Origin: an uncultured Lachnospiraceae bacterium
Lineage (GTDB): Bacteria > Bacillota > Clostridia > Lachnospirales > Lachnospiraceae
Direction of reading: 5' to 3'
Assembly: GCA_934371475.1 (NCBI GenBank)
Contig: CAKRNX010000030.1
Coordinates: 1 to 19,570, forward strand
Length of the DNA: 19,570 nucleotides
Below the pieces are notes generated by a model. It searched no databases and had not been told where the DNA came from. It was given only the letters and a program-made list of their open reading frames with translations. This document shows positions 6,591 through 12,931 of this stretch, one piece after another; position 1 is the first letter of the stretch; each line of letters starts with the position of its first letter. A program made the translations under genes and the position numbers.

Positions 6591-7743
6591 CCATTGAATA
6601 GAGTGTATTTAACACAAAGTGAGGATTAATCTGATACATTAGCTTTTCCATTTCTGCCTTCTTTCTCAGTTCGTATCCCCTTCTCTCCTGTTCCTGAAGC
6701 TCTCTGATATTTTCTCTCATCTGACTGATCGTCGTCAGAATCTGATTAAATTCCTCGATTCCAATATCTTCTTCTACTGCTTCAAATTTCCCTTTTCCTG
6801 TTTCTTCTATCTCATACTTTAATTTTTCAATTGGTTTTCCTATCATACGATAAATAATAAGAACAATACTGTAAAACAACGCCAGAGTAATCGCCAGAAT
6901 AAAAATACTGCGTTTCTGCCATTCTTCACTTTCATGATTATATACAGATAACGGTACAGCCAGAGCATAATAAAAACCCATTCTGCTTTTTTCCATCAAA
7001 AAATAATAGTTTTTTTCACAGAAACTGTTTTCATCCTCTTCTTCTGACCATGCAGACTGCAGAGTTTCTCCTGCCGGAAGCTCATCCGCTTCCGAATAAA
7101 GAATTTCCATATTTTCGTTTAATTGAAGTAATTTATACTCTGCTGTTGCCAGATCATCCTGCTGTACTTCCAAATAAATTTCAAGCTCGCTCTCCCCAAA
7201 CTTCTGCGCCTGTTTTTCCATAGAAATCAGATATTGCGTCTGATACTTATTTCTGTTATTTTCTATTGCATAAAACAGATTATCTCCAACCTTCTTCAAT
7301 CTTTTCTTCTGATCTGATACCTGTCCGTAAGTACTTCCCCCGGAAAACAGCACTTTTTTACTTTTCTCATCTTCGTATAAGACACGCCGGACATTCAGAT
7401 TTGTAAATAAAAAATCAGCAAGCTGTTCCTGAACATGATATCGCTGTACTCTTTTTTCATAGCTTTCATTTTGCTTCAGACATTCTGTCACTACTCTTCC
7501 GATGCTTCCCTGCGGTTCTAAATTCTGCATAATGTTTACAAGCTTCATGTACTCCTGATCCAGGCTTGTACTGATCTGATGCAGGGAAAACTGCATCGAT
7601 TTCTGTATCTGATTTTTTTCTACAGAGGAAATCGTAACAAAAGACAGCAAAAAACTAATCAGGATGCTAATCACTGTTCCGAACATAATAATCTGAAAAA
7701 GCTTGCTTTTCAGTGAATTCATTTTTCTTTTTCTATACAGCAT
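6544..7743 (-). CDS. Histidine kinase 5' fragment: membrane sensor, HAMP and His box
   Basis: This 399-residue open frame has two transmembrane helices flanking an extracellular domain of about 240 residues, then HAMP, a coiled linker rich in E, R and K, and the QINPHF phospho-acceptor box at 371-376. It ends 16 residues beyond the frameshift with an unrelated tail (from residue 384). Without the ATPase domain it could still bind a ligand or dimerise but should not signal by itself. Confidence 0.75.
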   Translation of the reverse strand: MLYRKRKMNSLKSKLFQIIMFGTVISILISFLLSFVTISSVEKNQIQKSMQFSLHQISTSLDQEYMKLVNIMQNLEPQGSIGRVVTECLKQNESYEKRVQRYHVQEQLADFLFTNLNVRRVLYEDEKSKKVLFSGGSTYGQVSDQKKRLKKVGDNLFYAIENNRNKYQTQYLISMEKQAQKFGESELEIYLEVQQDDLATAEYKLLQLNENMEILYSEADELPAGETLQSAWSEEEDENSFCEKNYYFLMEKSRMGFYYALAVPLSVYNHESEEWQKRSIFILAITLALFYSIVLIIYRMIGKPIEKLKYEIEETGKGKFEAVEEDIGIEEFNQILTTISQMRENIRELQEQERRGYELRKKAEMEKLMYQINPHFVLNTLYSMDGAAGRESEDSGVCT

Positions 7744-7844
7744 CTTCCTATTCTCTTTTCTGTATTTTTCCTAAAGAATGCAATTTCAAATAATAAAACG
7801 GGGAATTTCCCTGATTTGGTCAGATTTTAACATATCCCTTTTCA

Positions 7845-7861
7845 GGCTGCTATTAACAAAT
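7845..7861 (-). promoter_or_regulatory. Candidate regulator site upstream of the sensor operon, shared with the amylase
   Basis: The minus-strand element ATTTGTTAATAGCAGCC matches the plus-strand element at 3358-3374 at 14 of 17 positions. It overlaps the end of the TAACATTTGTTA dyad (7854-7865) and lies just downstream of the candidate -10 box. A bound regulator here would more likely repress or autoregulate than activate. By-eye evidence only. Confidence 0.3.
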
Positions 7862-7888
7862 GTTATCATATTCTAAAGCAATTTTCAA
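7860..7888 (-). promoter_or_regulatory. Candidate promoter of the kinase-regulator-binding protein operon
   Basis: On the minus strand TTGAAA (7883-7888) and TAACAT (7860-7865) have a 17-bp spacer. The -10 box is embedded in the 12-bp inverted repeat TAACATTTGTTA (7854-7865), which could be an operator. The leader to the kinase ATG at 7743 would be about 110 nt. Confidence 0.5.
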
Positions 7889-7918
7889 ATAGCAGACTGT
7901 GTATGCAATTCGGAGGCT

Positions 7919-7955
7919 TTTTCTTTCACAGGGCGCAATCTCCTGTGAAAGAAAA
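7919..7955. repeat. Perfect 14-bp inverted repeat next to the terminator
   Basis: TTTTCTTTCACAGG (7919-7932) and CCTGTGAAAGAAAA (7942-7955) are exact reverse complements with a 9-nt loop. On the minus strand the hairpin follows the terminator T-run immediately and shares bases with it. In neither direction is it followed by its own T-run, so it is not a standard terminator by itself. It could stabilise a 3' end or block read-through. Confidence 0.65.
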
Positions 7956-8031
7956 TAAAAAACTGCTGCAGAATGGACAGCAGTCCCAGAAATTTCTTTC
8001 CGAGACATTCCGCCCATTCCGCAGCAGTTTT
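7952..8031 (-). terminator. Terminator of the six-gene operon, with two alternative stems
   Basis: On the minus strand the distal arm CAGCAGT, followed at once by TTTTTTATTTT, can pair locally with ACTGCTG to form a short classic terminator hairpin (7962-7984). The same arm can instead pair with AAAACTGCTGC at 8021-8031, giving a longer stem of about 17 pairs with one mismatch (7959-7976 with 8014-8031). Either way transcription of the cytidylate-kinase-like gene should end here, about 160 nt after its stop codon. Confidence 0.75.
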
Positions 8032-8191
8032 CCCGCTCTGTATGCGCTTTTTACACTTCTCATTTCAGATTTTCCAAAATTGATCCGGCTATGCAAGACT
8101 GTACGATGCCATTTGGCTCACTGTTCACAGCCGTCTGCCGTAGATGGCTGCCATTTCCTGCAGTGGCACTCTGCTTTGAACAGCCGTCGCA

Positions 8192-8779
8192 TTACTGTAT
8201 CGCTGCAACCAGGATTTTTGCACATTCCTTTGTGGAAATGCCCGCTGTGTTCAGCTCCAGATCGTAATTATTGCGGTCAGCCCAGTCCTTCTGGGTCCAG
8301 TATTTAAAATAATTTTTCCGCTCTTTATCTTTCTTCTCCATCATCTGTCTGGCCTGATACTCCGTTACATGTTCGGTGCTCATAATCCGCGCAGCTCGCT
8401 CTTCCTGATCTGAAGAATAAATGTATACTCTCAGCGCATTTCTGTCTTTCAGAAGCTCCGTCGTACAGCGGCCGATAAAAACCGCCGGTCCCTGTTTTTC
8501 CAGATCGCGGATCGTCTTCTGCATCCCGCAGAACAGTTCATGCACCCTGTCATGACCGCCGCCGCTGGCATAATTCATATAACTTGCCACATCATACAGA
8601 AAGCTTCCGCTCCTTTTCTCATCAAAATACTCCAGCATATCCACCGCAACGCCCTGTGCGGCAGCCGCCTTCTTAATCAGCTCCGTGTCATAATAGGGGA
8701 TCCCTGCCAGCTCTGCCGCTCTGATCCCTGTCTCTCTGCCGCCGCTTCCAAACTGTCTCTCTATCGCTATGGATTTCAT
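8192..8779 (-). CDS. Cytidylate kinase-like family protein
   Basis: The 195-residue protein belongs to the cytidylate-kinase-like P-loop family common in Clostridia. The N-terminus IAIERQFGSGGRETG carries the family's variant P-loop (GSGGRxxG, residues 12-19). It is followed by the substrate-side motif GIPYYDTELI and a lid region with basic residues (SSDQEERAARIMSTEH, about 125-140). True cytidylate kinase (Cmk, about 225 residues) phosphorylates CMP. Members of this shorter family sit near transporters or membrane proteins, and their substrate is mostly unproven, so I do not claim CMP. It is the last gene of the operon, starting 15 nt after the ABC exporter gene with an AAAGGAG site 7-8 nt before its ATG. 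A strong terminator follows. Confidence 0.85.
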   Translation of the reverse strand: MKSIAIERQFGSGGRETGIRAAELAGIPYYDTELIKKAAAAQGVAVDMLEYFDEKRSGSFLYDVASYMNYASGGGHDRVHELFCGMQKTIRDLEKQGPAVFIGRCTTELLKDRNALRVYIYSSDQEERAARIMSTEHVTEYQARQMMEKKDKERKNYFKYWTQKDWADRNNYDLELNTAGISTKECAKILVAAIQ

Positions 8780-8794
8780 CGCCCTGCTCCTTTC

Positions 8795-10597
8795 TTATTT
8801 CTGTTCAAACTGGCTGTTATACAGATCCGCATAAAATCCGCCCTTGGCCAGCAGCGTCTCATGGTTGCCCTGCTCAATAATGTCTCCGTCTTTCATAACC
8901 AGAATCAGATCTGCATTCTTAATAGTAGAAAGTCTGTGCGCGATGACAAAACTCGTTCTCTTCTCTGTCAGGCGGTCCATCGCCTTCTGCGTAATCAGCT
9001 CTGTTCTGGTATCCACAGAACTCGTAGCTTCATCCAGGATCAGCATGGGGCTGTTCTGGATCATGGCCCTGGCAATTGTAAACAGCTGCTTCTGCCCCGC
9101 TGAAATGCTCACCCGCTCGCCAAGCACAGTGTCAAATCCATCGGGAAGCGTCTCAATGAAATGATAGATCCCACAGGCACGGCAGGCGCGCTCCAGTTCC
9201 TCATCTGTCACACCGGTCCGGTTGTAGACCAGATTTTCACGCACCGTTCCTTCAATCAGCCAGGTATCCTGCAGCACCATGCCAAAAAGGCTGTGTACAT
9301 TCTCCCTAGTCAGTTCCGACGTGGAAACTCCATCGATTTTGATGTCTCCGCTGTTGATCTCATAGAAACGCATCAGCAGATTAACCATTGTCGTCTTTCC
9401 GGCACCCGTCGGCCCTACAATCGCTACTTTTTGTCCCGGTTTTACATGGGCGGAAAAATCCTTGATGATGACTTTGTCCGGATGATCCGGATAGCTGAAT
9501 CTGACATGTGAAAATTCTACCTCTCCTTTCACATCCGTCAGGTGTTTTGTCTTGGCACTCTCATCCTCCAACTCTTTCTCCTGCAGGAAATCAAACACAC
9601 GATCCCCTGCCGCCGCTGCGCTCTGCATCTGCGTCATGCCCTGCGCCAGCGTTCCGAGCGGAGAAGTAAACAGCCGCACATACATGATAAAAGCAGTAAT
9701 CACTCCGAATGTAATCTGCCCGTCAAGTACCAGCGCAGCACCCAGCACACAGACCACCACATATCCCAGATTGCCTGCCACATTCATCAACGGCTGCATA
9801 ATACCGGAAAGGAACTGACTCTTTCTGTTAGCGTCATACACCTGGCGGTTCATCTCATCAAATGTTTTCTTTACTTTTTCGTTGGCTCTGGAAATCCGTA
9901 CTACTCCGTGGCCGGAATACATTTCCTCAATATATCCGTTCATGCGCCCCAGGCTTTCCTGTCTGGCAATAAAGTATTTCTGCGATTTGCGCATAATCAC
10001 TGCCATCAGAACAAATCCCAAAATCGTCACACCGATAGCCGCCAGCGCCATCCGCCACTCTGTCACAAACATCATGATCAGACAGCCTGCAAACTGTGCA
10101 ATCGCCGTGATGATAGACGGCAGACTGTTGGAAAGTGCCTGCTGCAGCGTACTCACATCATTCGTGACGCGGCTTAAAATATCACCATAGGAGATTCTTC
10201 CGAAGCATTCCATTGGCACACGGTTGATCTTGTCTGACAGATCCTGCCGCATCTTTCTCGAAAGCTTCAATGTAATCGTTGCCATGATAAAATGTTCAAT
10301 ATATGTGAAAACTCCACTGCAAAGATACAATACCAGTAAGATTACGCCGATCTTTCCAATCGCCTTTATGTCAATCCCTGTCAGCAGTCCTTCCGCAATC
10401 AGGTCAGTAATCCTGCGCAGCTGACTGGGTCCTATAATTGTCAGCACAGCCCCCGCTGCCGCCAGCACCATGGCAATCAGCATGGGAACTTTCAGATTCT
10501 CCGAATAGGTAAACAGTTCACACAAAACTCCCTTTAGGCCTCTTTTACTTTTTTCCGGTACCTGCATTCCGTGGCCCATTCTTTTTCCTGGATTCAT
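8795..10597 (-). CDS. ABC exporter half-transporter with canonical ATPase site (permease plus ATP-binding)
   Basis: The 600-residue half-exporter combines a six-helix membrane domain (about 35-325) with an ATPase domain (about 355-595). The ATPase motifs are Walker A GPTGAGKT (395-402), Q-loop VLQD, signature SISAGQ (497-502), Walker B LILDE (519-523) with catalytic Glu523, and H-loop His554. The signature deviates from LSGGQ (Ala in place of the first Gly). The preceding gene encodes the partner with complementary defects, so the two form a heterodimer of the TM287/288 or BmrCD type, exporting drugs, lipids or peptides. The substrate cannot be read. A GTG in frame at 10606 is possible, but the AGGGGG site is 8 nt from the ATG at 10597 and too close to the GTG, so I use 10597. 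The gap to the partner stop is 12 nt. Confidence 0.93.
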   Translation of the reverse strand: MNPGKRMGHGMQVPEKSKRGLKGVLCELFTYSENLKVPMLIAMVLAAAGAVLTIIGPSQLRRITDLIAEGLLTGIDIKAIGKIGVILLVLYLCSGVFTYIEHFIMATITLKLSRKMRQDLSDKINRVPMECFGRISYGDILSRVTNDVSTLQQALSNSLPSIITAIAQFAGCLIMMFVTEWRMALAAIGVTILGFVLMAVIMRKSQKYFIARQESLGRMNGYIEEMYSGHGVVRISRANEKVKKTFDEMNRQVYDANRKSQFLSGIMQPLMNVAGNLGYVVVCVLGAALVLDGQITFGVITAFIMYVRLFTSPLGTLAQGMTQMQSAAAAGDRVFDFLQEKELEDESAKTKHLTDVKGEVEFSHVRFSYPDHPDKVIIKDFSAHVKPGQKVAIVGPTGAGKTTMVNLLMRFYEINSGDIKIDGVSTSELTRENVHSLFGMVLQDTWLIEGTVRENLVYNRTGVTDEELERACRACGIYHFIETLPDGFDTVLGERVSISAGQKQLFTIARAMIQNSPMLILDEATSSVDTRTELITQKAMDRLTEKRTSFVIAHRLSTIKNADLILVMKDGDIIEQGNHETLLAKGGFYADLYNSQFEQK

Positions 10598-10609
10598 CTG
10601 TCTCACCCC

Positions 10610-12370
10610 CTATTCGCCCAGCTCTTCGGCTGAAAGCTGCGACATGGCGATCTCCCGGTAAACCGGGCAGTTCTTCATCAGTTCCTCATGCGTTCCCATT
10701 CCCACTGCTCTGCCCTCATCCAGAACCACAATCTTATCTGCATGACGGATCGTTCCGATACGCTGAGCCACAATCATACAGGTCGTTTCCTTCAGTTTCT
10801 CCCGAAGCCCTCTGCGCAGCATGGCATCCGTCTTATAATCCAGTGCAGAAAACGAAGCATCGAAGATCAGGATCTCCGGCTTTCTCGCCAGCGCCCTTGC
10901 AATAGACAGCCTCTGTTTCTGTCCGCCGGATACATTGGTGCCGCCCTCTGTGATCGGCGCATGGATCCCCTCGGGCAGCTTTTCTACAAATTCTGCAGCC
11001 TGTGCCAGATCAATCGCTTCTTTCACCGTCTCATCTGTCTGCGGCGCACTGCTCTCTCCAAACAGAACATTTTCCCGGATATCGCCGGCAAACAGCACCG
11101 CCTTCTGCGTCACATAGCCAAGCTTGTCATACAGCGCGTCAAAGCTGTACTCCCGGATATCTTTTCCATCAATCAGCACCTGTCCGGATGTAGCATCATA
11201 AAATCTGACCGCCAGGCTCATCAGCGTCGTCTTGCCGCTGCCTGTCGCTCCGATAAAGGCAATCGTCTCGCCCTTATTGACCTTAAAACTGATATGTTCA
11301 AGTGCTTCTCTGGAAGAAGTCGGATAAACAAAAGATACATCCTTGAATTCCACTGTTCCCTGCTCAGATCCTTCCATGGCTGAGCCTTCCTTCAGATTCA
11401 CCTGCGTATCCAGCACCTCATTGATACGGTCCGCGGAAACCTGTGCATACGGCAGCAGCATAATAATCATGACCATCATCATAATTGACATAATCACGTA
11501 GGTCGCATATGTGCCAAATACCACAACATTTCCGAAAGCAGCAACACGCCCCATCATATCCGCTGCCGGCGTATTATTTACAATTGCCGCGCCTACCCAG
11601 TAGATTACCAGCGCCAGCGCATTCATGGTGAACGTCACCGTAGGCATCAGAACCGCCATGGCTCTCTGGTTGAACAGCTGTGTATTCATCAGCACATCAT
11701 TGGCTTCTCTAAATTTATCCTGCTGGTATTCTTCTGCATTGAACGCATGCACCACATTGATACCTGTCAGGTTTTCCCTCGAAATCCGGTTGATATTATC
11801 TGTCAGTTTCTGCACCCGTTTTACTCTTGGCAGAATTGTGACAATAATAATCAGCATGACTGCCAGCAGAGCCACAACAAAACCGGCTGTAATCGCTGAC
11901 AGCGTCCAGCTCTTATTGATAATTTTAATAATAGCCCACACTGCCATTACCGGCGCTTTGATCATGATCTGCAGTCCCATAGCCAGCAGCATCTGAATCT
12001 GCGTGATATCATTGGTGGTGCGGTTAATCAGACTTGGCACAGAAAACTTCTGCATCTGCTCCTGTCCGAAATCTGCCACCTTGTGAAATACCGCCTCTCC
12101 CGTGGTATAGCTGAAACCGGCAGCTACCTGAGCCGCCAGAAACCCGCACAGAATACTGAACACGGCGCTGGCCAGCGTGCAGCCCAGCATATCTACTCCT
12201 GTACGGGCCACATCTGCCACCGTACTTCCCGGCGTCTCGATCAGCACAGTCAGGCTGCTCATATAATCCGGAAGCTTTAGATCAAAATAAATTTGTCCTA
12301 GGATCAGCAGTATGCAGAGCCCTGCCATTTCCCACTCTTTTTTCCGCATTTTCTTTAGAAGCTTCAGCAA
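10610..12370 (-). CDS. ABC exporter half-transporter with degenerate ATPase site (permease plus ATP-binding)
   Basis: The 586-residue partner subunit has a six-helix membrane domain (about 15-310) and an ATPase domain (about 338-580). Walker A GATGSGKT (374-381) and signature VSGGQ (480-484) are intact. Walker B reads LIFDAS (501-506), with Ala505 where the catalytic Glu should be. The H-loop His is replaced by Gln536 (VAQRIGT). It can bind ATP but should not hydrolyse it at its own site; hydrolysis would occur at the site built from the partner's Walker motifs and this subunit's VSGGQ. The start codon is TTG at 12370. An AAAGGAGG site sits 7 nt upstream, while the first in-frame ATG (12349) is much too far away. 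The gene starts 18 nt after the DUF308 gene stop. Confidence 0.93.
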   Translation of the reverse strand: MLKLLKKMRKKEWEMAGLCILLILGQIYFDLKLPDYMSSLTVLIETPGSTVADVARTGVDMLGCTLASAVFSILCGFLAAQVAAGFSYTTGEAVFHKVADFGQEQMQKFSVPSLINRTTNDITQIQMLLAMGLQIMIKAPVMAVWAIIKIINKSWTLSAITAGFVVALLAVMLIIIVTILPRVKRVQKLTDNINRISRENLTGINVVHAFNAEEYQQDKFREANDVLMNTQLFNQRAMAVLMPTVTFTMNALALVIYWVGAAIVNNTPAADMMGRVAAFGNVVVFGTYATYVIMSIMMMVMIIMLLPYAQVSADRINEVLDTQVNLKEGSAMEGSEQGTVEFKDVSFVYPTSSREALEHISFKVNKGETIAFIGATGSGKTTLMSLAVRFYDATSGQVLIDGKDIREYSFDALYDKLGYVTQKAVLFAGDIRENVLFGESSAPQTDETVKEAIDLAQAAEFVEKLPEGIHAPITEGGTNVSGGQKQRLSIARALARKPEILIFDASFSALDYKTDAMLRRGLREKLKETTCMIVAQRIGTIRHADKIVVLDEGRAVGMGTHEELMKNCPVYREIAMSQLSAEELGE

Positions 12371-12388
12371 ACTGTTTCCTCCTTTTGT

Positions 12389-12931
12389 TTACCAGATATT
12401 CTTTCTGCTCTCAAATGCCATGATGATGCTGTCAATACCAAGCATAATCAGATAAATGCCGATGATCCAATCTACAGACAGCAGCGTAATCCACGGCTTA
12501 AAGATCATCAGACAGCCCAGCACCAGACCGATAATATTTACAATCATGCTGAAATAATAAGCTGTTTTGCCTTCAAACATTCTGATCACAGGCAGTCTTG
12601 TCAGCTTAGAGATACAATGGGCGATAAACCAGATCGGGATCAGCAGCGTCAGTATCCAGGCACCTGCTCCCGGATGCACCAGAAGCATTACACCTGCCAT
12701 CACGCTCATAATCCCCGCTGCCAATGAAATCGTAGGGCCTACGCCTGTATACTGATTTACTTTTGCAAAGAATATAATGTCTCCGATCCCCGTGATCACG
12801 GCAATCAGGCCGTAAATCATGACCACCCCTGTCAGAGCTGTGCCAGGCTTCATCAGACTGACAATGCCAAGCAAAAGCAGCAAAATTCCTTCAATCAGTT
12901 CCAGCCAGTCGAAATTCCAATATCTTCTCAT
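12389..12931 (-). CDS. DUF308 (HdeD-like) six-helix membrane protein
   Basis: The 180-residue protein is almost entirely hydrophobic, with about six transmembrane helices in three hairpin pairs. This is the layout of the DUF308/HdeD family, whose members are linked to acid resistance in enterobacteria but have no assigned role in Firmicutes. The phrase LLLLGIVSLMKPG near the start, repeated in looser form later (LVLGCLMIFKPW), reflects the internal duplication typical of the family. The gene overlaps the ftsH stop codon by 4 bp (ATGA), with a GGAGGG site inside the ftsH 3' end, so the two are translationally coupled. That coupling suggests a function tied to membrane protein quality control, which is inference. 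Confidence 0.85.
   Translation of the reverse strand: MRRYWNFDWLELIEGILLLLLGIVSLMKPGTALTGVVMIYGLIAVITGIGDIIFFAKVNQYTGVGPTISLAAGIMSVMAGVMLLVHPGAGAWILTLLIPIWFIAHCISKLTRLPVIRMFEGKTAYYFSMIVNIIGLVLGCLMIFKPWITLLSVDWIIGIYLIMLGIDSIIMAFESRKNIW

Larger units (their letters stand above)
6024..7743 (-). pseudogene. YesM-like sensor histidine kinase interrupted by a frameshift
   Basis: Two overlapping frames together make one complete kinase. The 5' part (6544-7743) carries a transmembrane helix (about 14-40), a large extracellular sensor region, a second transmembrane helix (279-299), a HAMP domain and the phospho-acceptor box QINPHF with His375. Right after NTLYS the frame runs into unrelated sequence and stops. 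The 3' part (6024-6590) resumes in the +1 frame with WMAQRDG and carries the ATP-binding domain: N-box LLQPLIENALQHG, DYGSGLS and GIGFRYV. The family sequence at the join is normally of the form NTLxSIxWMA. The observed DNA lacks 5 nt relative to TATTCAATTCAATGG, that is, one copy of a TTCAA repeat. The regulator and binding protein downstream are intact, so the break may be recent, phase-variable or a sequencing error. A weak ribosome binding site (AGGAAG, too close) precedes the ATG at 7743. Confidence 0.85.
7744..8191. other. Regulatory intergenic region between the kinase-like gene terminator and the sensor operon
   Basis: This 448-bp gap holds no supportable gene. From high to low coordinates it contains a 160-bp stretch with no recognisable feature (8032-8191), the terminator of the cytidylate-kinase-like gene (7952-8031), a perfect 14-bp inverted repeat (7919-7955), a candidate promoter (7860-7888) overlapping a 12-bp dyad, and a GGGAATTTCCC palindrome (7801-7811) in the probable leader of the sensor operon. 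Confidence 0.6.

Noticed and set aside
6580..6600. Programmed ribosomal frameshift restoring the kinase
   Set aside because: No slippery heptamer, no rare codon or stop at the join and no stimulatory hairpin were visible. A 5-nt deletion explains the join better, though not conclusively.
7801..7811. GGGAATTTCCC palindrome as a regulator operator
   Set aside because: It is a short symmetric site in an AT-rich leader with no second copy near the amylase, so it is noted only.
8032..8191. Possible decayed gene between the cytidylate-kinase-like stop and its terminator
   Set aside because: Frames are short, without ribosome binding sites or recognisable motifs, so it is treated as a long 3' untranslated region.
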